The notes: a model not told the origin generated them from the sequence alone. A stretch of 36,957 nucleotides of DNA from Betaproteobacteria bacterium (GCA_016868295.1 VGHJ01000024.1:1-36957), one strand, 5' to 3'; shown: positions 1 to 9,972, numbered from the stretch's first letter. Program-made: numbers and translations.

Positions 1-644
1 TGGATGGCGCAGCACCGGGACGGTCACGAGTTCCCCATCGAGCTTTCCCTCACCGCCTATCAACAAGAAGAAGGCCACTGGCTGGCGGTCGGCCTGGCGC
101 GCGACATCACCGAGCGCAAGCAGGCCGAACTGGCACTGAGGGAGAGCGAGGAGAAGTTCCGCAGCATCTATCTCGGCGCGGCCGACGGCATGGTGCTGAT
201 CGACGCGGCCGACGGCCACATCATCGAGGCCAATCCGGCCTTCCAAGCGCTGCTGGGTTATACGCAGGATGAGCTGACCGCCAAACACATCTGGGAGCTG
301 CGCCCGCCGGAAGCGCGGGAGCTTGCGCGCGATCGCTTCAATGGGGTGCGGCAGACCGGGCAGATGCGCTTCAACGACGTGCCGCTGCAGACGCGCGGCG
401 GCGAGGTCGTGCCGACCGATGTGATCTCGCACCTGATCCCCTACCAGGGGCGGCAGGCGATACTCAGCATCGCGCGCGACATGCGCGAGCAGGCGGCCGC
501 GCGCCGCAAGCTCGAGGAACGGCTCGACGAGCTGCGCCGCTTCCAGGACGTCGCCATCGGCCGCGAGCTGCGCATGAAGGAGGTGATCGAGGAGAACGCG
601 CGGCTGCTGGCGCGGCTCTCCGTGCTGGAGAAGAAAGGCAGTGC

Positions 645-648
<4 letters not shown>
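1..648 (+). CDS. PAS-domain sensory protein, 3' part (5' end outside window)
   Basis: The reading frame is already open at base 1, so this is the C-terminal part of a longer protein; the ATG at base 4 is probably internal. The visible part starts with the end of one PAS/PAC unit, closing with the linker DITERKQAE. A complete PAS domain follows (about residues 46-160, with the phrase IIEANPAFQALLGYT), then a charged coiled-coil tail rich in Glu and Arg. No kinase, GGDEF or output domain follows, so the protein probably senses a ligand or redox state and hands the signal to the kinase encoded next. Its TGA overlaps the next ATG (ATGA), showing translational coupling. The ligand cannot be read from sequence. 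Confidence 0.85.
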
Positions 649-2962
<2,314 letters not shown>

Positions 2963-2966
<4 letters not shown>

Positions 2967-3232
2967 ACGCCACCACCGCGCCCAAGGCCACCCTGCTGAT
3001 CGTCGACGACCTGCCGTAGAACCTGATGCTGCTGGCGCGCATCCCGCAACCCGATTATCGGGTGCTGGCCGCACGCTCAGGCGAACAGGCCCTGATCCTC
3101 GCCGCCGGGGAACCGCCGGACCCGGTCCTGCTCGACATCACCATGCCGGAGATGGACGGCTACACGGTATTGACCCGGCTGCGCGAGCCATCATTCAGAA
3201 CCGCTCACACCACGGGCAGGACTGGCCGATAA
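2963..3232 (+). pseudogene. Response-regulator remnant with in-frame stop
   Basis: A GTG at 2963 overlaps the kinase stop (GTGA) and opens a receiver-domain frame with the acidic pair in LLIVDDLP. Codon 19 is TAG (3017-3019), where receiver domains of this type usually have Glu (DDxPEN), so one G-to-T change would explain it. The same frame then resumes with the usual RVLAARSGEQAL segment and the phospho-acceptor region LLDITMPEMDGY. Homology is lost after VLTRLRE, before the conserved Thr/Ser and Lys sites, and the frame closes at 3232 with unrelated residues. The receiver is therefore both interrupted and truncated, and any output domain is gone. It reads as the decayed terminal regulator of the upstream kinase system. 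Confidence 0.8.
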
Positions 3233-3242
3233 GCTGCCCGGT

Positions 3243-3270
3243 GAAAAGTCAGTCTCCCCAGCACGGCGAC
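3243..3270 (-). repeat. GACTGACTTTTC motif copy, 3' of the FFLEELY-like gene
   Basis: On the minus strand GACTGACTTTTC (complement of 3243-3254) lies 17 bases after the stop codon of the gene ending at 3271. A short AGTC/GACT dyad surrounds it, but no strong hairpin is present. It is one of eight copies of this motif in the window (see findings). Confidence 0.6.
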
Positions 3271-4002
3271 TCAGGACCTGGCCGCTATCTCGAACGGCTT
3301 CGACGCCCCGTCGAAGAGCTGGCGCAGGATGGTTTCCTCGCGCGTGGCGATGGCGGCGAGGAATTCGGTCGGTTCGCCCATGCCGTGAAAGGCGTTGTAG
3401 CCGTGATCGAGGAACTGGTGCAGTTCGGCCAGGCCGGCGAGCCGGGCCGGGCCGCGCATGATGCGCAGGGCGGCGTGGATGAGGGGCTTGCGCACCAGCG
3501 CTGCGAGGGCTTCGCCGATCCGGCCGATCAGGCCGAGCTGCAGCTCGCGCTCCCTGCGGTGGCCGGCGCGGCGATAGGCCTCGGCGTAGGCCTTTTCCGT
3601 GATGTTGCCGATGGCGCGGGCGCGGCGCAGCTCGGTGACCATCGCCGCGTCGAGTTCCTCGGAGAGGGCGTCGACCTCGATGGCGAGCGCGATGGTGCGC
3701 AGCCCCGAGGCGGGCAGGGTGGCGGAGAGGGTGGGCAGGATGCGCTCGACCTCGTCGTCGCGCTCGCTGAAGTCCTTCGGGCCGTAGAGGTCGGTGAGGA
3801 AGAAGCGCGCGGCGTCATGGTAGCGCTCGGATTCGAGCAGGTCGCGGTAGGTGGCGGCGAGGCGGTCGGCCTGCCAGGTGCGCAGGCGCAGGCGGTCCTC
3901 CGCGTTGCGCGGATCGGCATTGGCCGCGCCGCGCAGCGCCTTGGCCTGCGCCAGGTGCGCGCGCAGGTGTTCGACCCAGCGTTCCTTCTCTTCGGAACTC
4001 AT
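3271..4002 (-). CDS. Conserved FFLEELY-motif-like protein of unknown function
   Basis: A 243-residue protein, largely helical by composition, without signal peptide or membrane helix. Its most distinctive segment is FFLTDLYGPKDFSERD (about residues 66-81), which resembles the conserved FFLEELY block of an uncharacterised proteobacterial family. An arginine-rich helical part (about 120-160) and a conserved-looking stretch HQFLDHGYNAFHGMG near the C-terminus follow. It has no recognisable enzyme motif. It is transcribed divergently from the aldehyde dehydrogenase operon across a 120-bp region holding a perfect dyad, so it may be co-regulated with that operon. The ATG at 4002 is the only good start. 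Function unknown. Confidence 0.8.
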   Translation of the reverse strand: MSSEEKERWVEHLRAHLAQAKALRGAANADPRNAEDRLRLRTWQADRLAATYRDLLESERYHDAARFFLTDLYGPKDFSERDDEVERILPTLSATLPASGLRTIALAIEVDALSEELDAAMVTELRRARAIGNITEKAYAEAYRRAGHRRERELQLGLIGRIGEALAALVRKPLIHAALRIMRGPARLAGLAELHQFLDHGYNAFHGMGEPTEFLAAIATREETILRQLFDGASKPFEIAARS

Positions 4003-4041
4003 GAAAGCATTATCTCGCGCCGGGTGCGGCCGGGCGAGGGT

Positions 4042-4059
4042 TTAGGCGCCATCGCCTAA
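4042..4059. promoter_or_regulatory. 18-bp dyad TTAGGCG-N4-CGCCTAA, candidate operator
   Basis: A perfect 7-bp inverted repeat with a 4-base spacer lies between two divergent genes. A possible minus-10 element TACACT follows at 4081-4086, ahead of the aldehyde dehydrogenase. The same TTAG-N10-CTAA geometry recurs at 12055-12072 and 36289-36306. The binding protein is unknown. Confidence 0.55.
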
Positions 4060-4122
4060 CCCGGGCGGAAGCGCCTCGGCTACACTTGCCTCGGGCAACT
4101 TCCCCGCCAAAGAGGTGTGTTT

Positions 4123-5550
4123 ATGGGCATGAACGACACGCAGGCCGCCGCACCCGCCATTGCCGAGATCCATGCCCGCCTGCGCGAGGCGGCGCGATGC
4201 GACCCCAACCCCGACTGGCCGGTGCGCGCGGCGCGCCTGGCCGCGCTGGAAAGCCTGGTGCACGACCACATCGACGAGATCGCGCAGGCGATCGGCGTCG
4301 ATTTCGGCCACCGCTCCGCGCACGAGACCCGCTTGCTCGAGATCTTCCCGGCCCTCGAGGCGATCCGCCACGCGCGCCGCCATCTCAAGTCCTGGATGCG
4401 CGACGAGCGCCGTTCCGCCTCGAAGTGGTTCCTGCCCGGCCGCGCCCGCGTGCTGCACCAGCCGCTCGGCGTCGTCGGCATCATCGTGCCCTGGAACTAT
4501 CCCCTCTACCTTGCCGCCGGGCCGATGGTCGGGGCGCTCGCCGCCGGCAACCGCGTCATGGTGAAGATGTCGGAATACACGCCCGCCATGTCGGCGCTGT
4601 TCGCGCGGCTGGCGGAGAAGTATTTCGACGCCGACGAGGTGGCGGTGGTGCTGGGCGACGCCGAGGTGGCGCAGGCCTTCGCGCGGCTGCCCTTCGGCCA
4701 CCTGCTGTTCACCGGCTCGACGCGCGTCGGCTACAGCGTGATGCGCGCCGCCGCCGAGAACCTGACGCCGGTGACGCTCGAGCTGGGCGGCAAGTCGCCG
4801 GCCATCCTCGGCCCGGACTATCCGATGGCGCATTTCGCCGAGCGCATCATGGTCGGCAAGTGCTTCAACGCCGGCCAGACCTGCATCGCGCCGGACTACG
4901 TGATGGTGCCCGAGGGCAGGGTGGAGGAATTCCTCGCCGAGGCGCGCCGGGTCGTCGCGGCGTGCTATCCGGACATCCTGCGCACGCCGGATTTCTCCAC
5001 GATCATCAGCGAGCGCCATTTCCGCCGCCTCGAGGGCCTCGTCGCGGACGCCTGCGCGCAGGGCGCCGTGGCGCATGCGCTGTCGGATGCCGCCGCCCCG
5101 GACGCGGCGACGCGCCGCTTCCCGCCCGTGGCGCTGACGGCGGCGGGCGACGCCATGCAGGTCATGCAGGAGGAAATTTTCGGCCCGATCCTGCCGGTCG
5201 TGCCGTACCGCACGCTCGACGAGGCGATTCGCTACGTGAACGCGCGGCCCAACCCGCTCGCGCTCTACTACTTCGACCGCGACGGCGGCCGCATCGACCG
5301 CGTGCTGGAACAGACCCTCTCCGGCGGCGTCACCATCAACGACACGCTGCTCCACATCGCCCAGGACGACCTGCCCTTCGGCGGCGTCGGCGAGAGCGGC
5401 AAGGGCCATTACCACGGCTTCGAGGGCTTCGAGACGTTCTCGAAGAAGAAGGCGGTGTTCCTCCAGTCGCGCCTGAACGGCATGAGCCTGTTCAACCCGC
5501 CCTACGGCGCGCTGTTCGAGCGCTTCATGAAGTTCCTCATCCGCGGATGA
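4123..5550 (+). CDS. Aldehyde dehydrogenase, coniferyl/long-chain aldehyde type
   Basis: A 475-residue NAD(P)-dependent aldehyde dehydrogenase that oxidises aldehydes to acids. The family hallmarks are present: the cofactor and active-site region PWNYPL, catalytic Glu220 in LELGGKSP, and nucleophile Cys254 in AGQTCIAPDY. The sequence style matches the coniferyl-aldehyde dehydrogenase subfamily, which often accepts fatty aldehydes. It ends in a hydrophobic, basic segment (FMKFLIRG) that could help membrane contact. ATG 4123 is chosen because AGAGG at 4111-4115 sits 7 bases upstream; GTG 4117 and ATG 4129 are alternatives. The stop overlaps the next start (ATGA). With the Tat subunit and GMC oxidoreductase it suits stepwise alcohol to aldehyde to acid oxidation. 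The substrate is inferred. Confidence 0.9.
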   Translation: MGMNDTQAAAPAIAEIHARLREAARCDPNPDWPVRAARLAALESLVHDHIDEIAQAIGVDFGHRSAHETRLLEIFPALEAIRHARRHLKSWMRDERRSASKWFLPGRARVLHQPLGVVGIIVPWNYPLYLAAGPMVGALAAGNRVMVKMSEYTPAMSALFARLAEKYFDADEVAVVLGDAEVAQAFARLPFGHLLFTGSTRVGYSVMRAAAENLTPVTLELGGKSPAILGPDYPMAHFAERIMVGKCFNAGQTCIAPDYVMVPEGRVEEFLAEARRVVAACYPDILRTPDFSTIISERHFRRLEGLVADACAQGAVAHALSDAAAPDAATRRFPPVALTAAGDAMQVMQEEIFGPILPVVPYRTLDEAIRYVNARPNPLALYYFDRDGGRIDRVLEQTLSGGVTINDTLLHIAQDDLPFGGVGESGKGHYHGFEGFETFSKKKAVFLQSRLNGMSLFNPPYGALFERFMKFLIRG

Positions 5551-6071
5551 TCACGCGACGGCAGTTCATCAAGGCGGGACTGGTCGGCGGGCTGGCGCTC
5601 TCCGCCGCCGGCCTGTTCTATTCGCGCAGCCTGAAGGAGGCGCCGGCCGGCGCCGTGCCGCGCGGACTGACTTTTTCCGAGAAGGCCGTCGTCGCCGCGC
5701 TGGCGCCGGTGATCCTCGCCGGCGCGCTGCCGGCGGCGGGCGAGGCGCGCGCCCGCGCCATCGCGCAGACCGTGGATGGCGTCGGCGTCGCCATCGCCGG
5801 GCTCTCGGCCGCGGCGCAGAAGGAGATCGGCGAGCTCTTCGCGCTGCTCGACATCGCGCCGGCGCGCATCCTGCTCGCCGGGCTGTGGCCGCGCTGGGAG
5901 GAAGCCTCGCCGGCGCAGATCGCCGCCTTCCTGCAGGGCTGGCGCGACAGCCGCCTGGGCCTGCTGCGCAGCGGTTACGCCGCCCTGCACGACCTGGTGC
6001 TGGGCGCCTGGTACGGCAACCCTGAAACGTGGGACGCCATCGGCTATCCCGGACCGCCGAAAATACTATGA
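5547..6071 (+). CDS. Tat-exported small subunit, gluconate-dehydrogenase subunit-3-like
   Basis: A 174-residue protein beginning with a twin-arginine signal (TRRQFIKAG, then the hydrophobic run LVGGLALSAAGLFY). The mature part is helical and ends with WYGNPETWDAIGYPGPP. That resembles the C-terminal signature of the gluconate 2-dehydrogenase subunit 3 family, whose members partner FAD-dependent GMC dehydrogenases and carry them across the Tat pathway. It overlaps the aldehyde dehydrogenase by 4 bases and precedes the GMC gene, as expected for such a partner. Residues 40-43 (Gly-Leu-Thr-Phe) are encoded by GGACTGACTTTT, a copy of the window-wide motif written in codons unusual for this DNA. 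The Tat signal is certain by eye; the family link is probable. Confidence 0.8.
   Translation: MITRRQFIKAGLVGGLALSAAGLFYSRSLKEAPAGAVPRGLTFSEKAVVAALAPVILAGALPAAGEARARAIAQTVDGVGVAIAGLSAAAQKEIGELFALLDIAPARILLAGLWPRWEEASPAQIAAFLQGWRDSRLGLLRSGYAALHDLVLGAWYGNPETWDAIGYPGPPKIL
5664..5676 (+). repeat. Intragenic GGACTGACTTTTT motif copy
   Basis: An exact match to the core GGACTGACTTTT inside the Tat-subunit gene, in frame as Gly-Leu-Thr-Phe, on the sense strand. GGA, ACT and TTT are all minority codons among the neighbouring genes, so the base string rather than the peptide may be under selection. Confidence 0.6.
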
Positions 6072-6189
6072 AAATGAAGACCTATCCCCCATCCCCTTTC
6101 CCAAGGAAAGGGGTGACGATGGTTCAGCCGCTATGCGGCTTCCATACATTGACTTCAGCCCCCCTTGGGGCAGCCCGGCGGAGGGCTGA
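6072..6189. repeat. Mosaic of three hairpins inside the oxidation operon
   Basis: This 118-base gap holds no gene but three strong dyads: CCCCTTTCC-CAA-GGAAAGGGG at 6093-6113, AGCCGC-TAT-GCGGCT at 6126-6140 and GCCCC-CCTT-GGGGC at 6158-6171. It ends in GGAGGG, which appears to serve as the ribosome-binding site of the GTG at 6190. A similar C-run/G-run hairpin occurs at 29649-29763 ahead of zipA. It looks like an intergenic repeat mosaic that could stabilise mRNA or attenuate transcription. Confidence 0.65.
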
Positions 6190-7797
6190 GTGAAAGATCC
6201 CTTCCTCGAAGGCATGGGCCGCGGCTGGGAGGTGATCGACGCCTCGCGCCTGGCCGCCGACCGCGAGCTGGAGGCCGATGTCGCCATCGTCGGCAGCGGC
6301 GCCGGCGGCGGCATCGCGGCCGAGCTCCTCGCCCGCGCCGGCCTCAAGGTGGCGATCCTCGAAGAGGGGCCGCTGAAGACTTCCACCGACTTCAAGCTGC
6401 GCGAGGCCGACGCCTATCCGCAGCTCTATCAGGAGTCGGCGGCGCGCAAGACGAAGGACAAGGCCATCAACATCCTGCAGGGCCGCTGCGTCGGCGGCTC
6501 GACGACGGTGAACTGGACGAGCTGCTTCCGCACGCCGCCGGCGACGCTGGCGCACTGGCAGCGCGAATTCGGGCTGAAGGAACTGACGGTCGATGCGATG
6601 TCGCCCTGGTTCGACGCCGTCGACCGGCGCCTCGGCATCCGCTACTGGGAGCGCAGCCCGAACGAGAACAACCGGCTCCTGCGCGAGGTGGCATGGAAAC
6701 TCGGCGTGTCCGTGGCACCGATGCGGCGCAACGTCAGGGACTGCTGGAACCTCGGCTATTGCGGCATGGGCTGCCCGACCAACGCCAAGCAGTCGATGCT
6801 GGTGACGACGATTCCCGCCGCGCTCGGCGCGGGCGGCGTGCTGGCGCATCATCTGCGCGCCGAGCGCCTGCTCATGCGCGGCGAGCGCGTCGAGGCGCTG
6901 GAATGCCGCGCCATGCAGCCGGAGGGCATCCACCCGCTGCCCTGGCGCGTGCGCGTGAAGGCGAGGCATTTCGTGCTGGCGGCAGGCGCCATCGGCACGC
7001 CCGGCCTGTTGCTGCGCAGCGACGCGCCGAACCCGAGCGGGCTGCTCGGCCGGCGCACCTTCCTGCATCCGACGACTGTGGCCGCCGCGCTCATGGACCA
7101 TATGGTGAAGGGCTATTCGGGCGCGCCGCAGACCATCTATTCCGACCACTTCCTCGACAACACGCCCGCGGACGGCCCGATCGGCTACAAGCTGGAAGTG
7201 CCGCCGATGCACCCGGTGCTGTTCTCCACCACCCTGCAGGGCTTCGGCGAGGCGCACGCGCAGCTCATGCGCGAGTTCGCCAGGTCGCATGCCATGCTGG
7301 CGCTGCTGCGCGACGGCTTCCATCCGCAAAGCCCGGGCGGCACGGTGCTGCTGGGCGACCACGGCGCGCCGGTGCTAGACTACCCGATCGGAGACTTCGT
7401 CTGGGACGGCGTGCGCCGCTCCTGGCTGACCATGGCCGAACTGCAGTTCGCCGCCGGCGCGAAGCGCGTCTTCATCGTGCACGAACAGTGCGCCGGCTAC
7501 GCCAACTGGGCCGAGGCGAAGGCGGGCATCGCGAAGCTGCCGCTCAAACCGCACCTGGCGCGCGTGGTGAGCGCCCATGTCATGGGCGGCTGCGGCATGG
7601 CGGCGGAGGAGAAGCGCGGCGTCACCGATGTCTGGGGGCGCTACCGCGGCCTGGCCAACCTGACGGTGTGCGACGGCTCGTTGTTTCCCACCAGCATCGG
7701 CGCCAACCCGCAGCAGTCGGTGTACGGTCTGGCGGCGCGCAACGCGAGCCGGCTGGCGGAGGAATTGACAAAACGGCCGGCGCCGGCGCTGGCCTAA
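6190..7797 (+). CDS. GMC-family FAD oxidoreductase (alcohol dehydrogenase large subunit)
   Basis: A 535-residue flavoprotein of the glucose-methanol-choline family, which oxidises alcohols to aldehydes or ketones. The N-terminal dinucleotide fold shows GSGAGG at 35-40 followed by the FAD-ribose acid in LEEG. The C-terminal signature includes His463 in HVMGGCGM and Asn506 in GANPQQ, the usual catalytic pair positions. A Cys-rich block GYCGMGCPTNAKQS lies mid-protein. It has no signal peptide, which fits export by piggy-back on the Tat subunit encoded just upstream. The GTG start is supported by GGAGGG five bases before it. A long-chain alcohol is the likely substrate given the following lipase and the wax-ester genes nearby, but this is inferred. 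Confidence 0.88.
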   Translation: MKDPFLEGMGRGWEVIDASRLAADRELEADVAIVGSGAGGGIAAELLARAGLKVAILEEGPLKTSTDFKLREADAYPQLYQESAARKTKDKAINILQGRCVGGSTTVNWTSCFRTPPATLAHWQREFGLKELTVDAMSPWFDAVDRRLGIRYWERSPNENNRLLREVAWKLGVSVAPMRRNVRDCWNLGYCGMGCPTNAKQSMLVTTIPAALGAGGVLAHHLRAERLLMRGERVEALECRAMQPEGIHPLPWRVRVKARHFVLAAGAIGTPGLLLRSDAPNPSGLLGRRTFLHPTTVAAALMDHMVKGYSGAPQTIYSDHFLDNTPADGPIGYKLEVPPMHPVLFSTTLQGFGEAHAQLMREFARSHAMLALLRDGFHPQSPGGTVLLGDHGAPVLDYPIGDFVWDGVRRSWLTMAELQFAAGAKRVFIVHEQCAGYANWAEAKAGIAKLPLKPHLARVVSAHVMGGCGMAAEEKRGVTDVWGRYRGLANLTVCDGSLFPTSIGANPQQSVYGLAARNASRLAEELTKRPAPALA

Positions 7798-7806
7798 GGG
7801 GGTGCT

Positions 7807-8721
7807 ATGACCGCTGCAACGCTGTTCCGGCTGATGCTGGCCGGCGAACTGGGGCTCTATCTGCTGCTCGGCGGCACGCTGGTTGCACGCTGCGACTGGG
7901 CGATCGGGCAGGCAATCGGGTTGGCGCTGCTGTTGGCCGTGGCGCTGCGCGGTTTTATCGTCTCCGTTACTTTCATCTTCTCGCGCGCCCATGCCGCGGC
8001 GGCGCCGGCGGCGTGCCGCATCGGCCCCGGGCAGGCGCTGACGATGTTCCTGCGCGAGTGGGCCGCTTTCTGCCTGCTGTTTACCCTGCTGGTGCCCTTC
8101 GAGCGCTTCTTCATGGGCAGCGACCGGCTCGGCCGGCGGGGCGACGGCAGGACGCCGCTGCTGCTGATCCACGGCTATCAGTGCAACCGCGGCTTCTGGC
8201 TGTGGCTGCGAAGCGCGCTGGAGCGCAACGGCTGGCAGGCGGCGACGCTCAGCCTGAGCCCGGTGTTCAACGACATCGACGGTTATGTCGAACTGGTGGC
8301 GCGGCGCATCGAGGAAGTGTGTGCGGCGACCGGATCGGACAGGGTGATCCTGGTCGGCCACAGCATGGGCGGGCTGGTGTCGCGCGCCTACCTGCGCCGC
8401 CACGGCGCGGCGCGCGTGGCGAAGCTCGTCACGCTCGGCTCGCCGCACCACGGCAGCCGCCTGGCGGTGCTCGGCCTCGGCGAGAACGGCCGCCAGATGG
8501 TGCCCGGCAGCGCCTGGCTCGCTGCGATCAATGCGCCTGGCGCGGTGCCGCTGCCGCCGACGGCGTCGATCTACAGCTGCCAGGACAACTATGTCATGCC
8601 GCAGGACAGCTCGGTGCTGGAGGGCGCGAAGGTCGTGCCGCTCGCCGGCATCGGCCACATCGAGATGGCCTTCTCGCCGGAGATCGAAAGGCGGTTGCTG
8701 GCGGAGTTGGGTAGCTGCTGA
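7807..8721 (+). CDS. Membrane-anchored alpha/beta hydrolase (lipase/esterase-like)
   Basis: A 304-residue protein with two or three hydrophobic N-terminal segments (about 5-65 and 85-100) followed by an alpha/beta-hydrolase domain. The oxyanion region is LLIHGYQCNRGFW, the nucleophile is Ser186 in GHSMGG, and the catalytic His lies in GIGHIEM near the C-terminus. The layout resembles bacterial triacylglycerol lipases and esterases of the GxSxG type. It starts 9 bases after the GMC gene, so it belongs to the same operon and may release alcohols or acids from esters at the membrane. The substrate is not established. Confidence 0.82.
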   Translation: MTAATLFRLMLAGELGLYLLLGGTLVARCDWAIGQAIGLALLLAVALRGFIVSVTFIFSRAHAAAAPAACRIGPGQALTMFLREWAAFCLLFTLLVPFERFFMGSDRLGRRGDGRTPLLLIHGYQCNRGFWLWLRSALERNGWQAATLSLSPVFNDIDGYVELVARRIEEVCAATGSDRVILVGHSMGGLVSRAYLRRHGAARVAKLVTLGSPHHGSRLAVLGLGENGRQMVPGSAWLAAINAPGAVPLPPTASIYSCQDNYVMPQDSSVLEGAKVVPLAGIGHIEMAFSPEIERRLLAELGSC

Positions 8722-8726
8722 TCGAA

Positions 8727-8753
8727 TGTGTATAATCCGTTGATTCATACACA
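8727..8753 (+). promoter_or_regulatory. vapBC promoter and operator
   Basis: A 7-bp inverted repeat TGTGTAT (8727-8733) and ATACACA (8747-8753) surrounds a consensus minus-10 TATAAT at 8731-8736. The VapB start codon lies 14 bases beyond, behind a GGAG site (8757-8760). The overlap of dyad and minus-10 is the classic layout for autorepression by the VapB-VapC complex. Confidence 0.75.
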
Positions 8754-8767
8754 TCTGGAGCGCTGAT

Positions 8768-8977
8768 ATGCGCACCAACATCGATATCGACGAGGCTCTC
8801 ATGGATGCCGCCATGAAGGCCGGCGGATTCCGCACCAAGAAGGAAACCGTCGAGGCGGCGCTCCAGGTCCTGACGCGCCAGCGCCAGGCCTGTGCCCGGC
8901 TCGGAGCGTTGCGTGGCAAGGTCGAATGGGACGCCGACTACGATTACAAGGCCCTGCGCCGGGGAAGAGCCCGTTGA
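8768..8977 (+). CDS. vapB: VapB-type antitoxin
   Basis: A 69-residue protein with an N-terminal ribbon-helix-helix-like segment (MRTNIDIDEALMDAAMK, then TKKETVEAALQVL), typical of VapB antitoxins that bind their own promoter. A C-terminal tail (VEWDADYDYKALRRGR) is typical of the part that wraps the toxin. It sits directly behind a dyad-containing promoter and overlaps the toxin gene. Its role is to neutralise the downstream PIN-domain RNase and repress the operon. Confidence 0.9.
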   Translation: MRTNIDIDEALMDAAMKAGGFRTKKETVEAALQVLTRQRQACARLGALRGKVEWDADYDYKALRRGRAR

Positions 8978-9375
8978 TCCTGGTCGATTCGAGCGTATGG
9001 ATCGATTACTTTCGCGGCACCGCCAGCCGCAAGAGCGAGTTCCTTGCCCGCCAGATCGATGACGGTGGCGTCGAAATCGTGGCGGGCGATCTCATCGTCG
9101 CCGAGGTATTGCAGGGCTTTCGTTCCGAGAAGCAGGCGCGCGAGGCCGTGGCGGCCTTCGATCTGATCGAGACCGTGGACATCGGAGGGCGGACGCTGGC
9201 GGTCAAGTCGGCCCGCAACTACAGGTTGCTGAGGGCCAAGGGCGTCACGGTGCGCTCGACAATCGACTGCCTGATCGCCACGTTCTGCATCGAGCGGCGC
9301 ATCCGCCTCCTGCACGACGACCGGGATTACGAACCCTTCGCGCGCCATCTCGGACTGCGCGTCGCGGTCGGCTGA
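8974..9375 (+). CDS. vapC: VapC-type PIN-domain ribonuclease toxin
   Basis: A 133-residue PIN-domain protein starting at TTG 8974, which overlaps the VapB stop (TTGA). This start puts the first catalytic acid at Asp5 in ILVDSSVWIDYF, as in most VapC proteins. The remaining acidic residues are Glu44, Asp98 in STIDCLIA and Asp116 in LLHDDRDY, completing a metal-binding site. VapC toxins cleave tRNA or rRNA at specific sites; the target here is unknown. A start further upstream would be inside vapB and add residues without homology. Confidence 0.9.
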   Translation: MILVDSSVWIDYFRGTASRKSEFLARQIDDGGVEIVAGDLIVAEVLQGFRSEKQAREAVAAFDLIETVDIGGRTLAVKSARNYRLLRAKGVTVRSTIDCLIATFCIERRIRLLHDDRDYEPFARHLGLRVAVG

Positions 9376-9379
9376 CCGA

Positions 9380-9841
9380 TCAAAGCAGCTTCAGCACTTC
9401 CTCCCCGTGGTCGGGGCAGTTGGGGGCGTCGAGGACGTGGGCGACCTTTCCTTTCTCGTCGATGATGAAGGTCACCCGCTCGTTCATGCCGGTGAGCGCC
9501 CGCGCCACGCCGAAGAGTCCCGAGCCGGCGACGCCGTAGGCCTTGGCGACGACGCGGTCGGTGTCGGCGAGCAGCGGGAAATTCAGCATGTACTTCGCGG
9601 TGAATTTCTGGTGCGATTCCTCGCCCTGCGCCGATACGCCGAGGATCGCCGCGCCCTTGGCGGCGATGTCGCGGTTGACGTCGCGCAGCGAGCAGGCCTG
9701 GGCCGTGCAGCCAGGCGTGTCGTCCATCGGGTAGAAATACAGCACCAGCTTCCTGCCGCGGAAATCCTTCAGGCTGATGACGCTGCCGTCGGTGGCGTGG
9801 CAGGAAAAGTCGGGGGCGGGGTCGCCGGGCTTCGGTCTCAT
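9380..9841 (-). CDS. bcp: Peroxiredoxin, Bcp/PrxQ type with two cysteines
   Basis: A 153-residue thioredoxin-dependent peroxidase that reduces H2O2 and organic hydroperoxides. Peroxidatic Cys45 lies in DDTPGCT and the resolving cysteine is Cys50, five residues on, as in E. coli Bcp. It starts at the ATG at 9841; upstream of it in the same frame there is only repeat sequence and the antisense of the neighbour. It ends head-to-head with vapC, 4 bases away. A second Bcp paralogue at 20960 lacks the second cysteine. Proximity to lipid genes would suit defence against lipid peroxides, but that is conjecture. Confidence 0.92.
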   Translation of the reverse strand: MRPKPGDPAPDFSCHATDGSVISLKDFRGRKLVLYFYPMDDTPGCTAQACSLRDVNRDIAAKGAAILGVSAQGEESHQKFTAKYMLNFPLLADTDRVVAKAYGVAGSGLFGVARALTGMNERVTFIIDEKGKVAHVLDAPNCPDHGEEVLKLL

Positions 9842-9872
9842 GGTCGGACTCCTGTCGGGGAAAACCGCTCTC

Positions 9873-9958
9873 AACACAGAGATCACAGAGGCACAGAGAA
9901 CACAGAGGAAGAAGAATGGGGTTCTCTGTGTTCTCTGTGCCTCTGTGTCCTCCGTGTC
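9873..9958. repeat. Long inverted repeat of CACAGAG units
   Basis: Left arm 9873-9908 and right arm 9922-9958 are near-perfect complements; the core is a 24-bp perfect stem (9884-9907 with 9924-9947) around a 16-base loop. Both arms are built from repeated CACAGAG-like heptamers. Elements of this look are scattered in many proteobacterial genomes without known function. It lies between the bcp start and the end of the reductase gene and could act as a transcription terminator for the latter. Confidence 0.8.
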
Positions 9959-9972
9959 GAAAGAGGTTGATC

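Noticed and set aside
6165-8714. A very long plus-strand frame (849 codons) covering the GMC and lipase genes
   Set aside because: It is Arg/Gly/Pro-rich with no domain; the real proteins in another frame carry intact motifs.
9873-9958. CACAGAG repeats as a possible CRISPR array
   Set aside because: The units are about 7-10 bases, contiguous and arranged as an inverted repeat; there are no spacers or cas genes.
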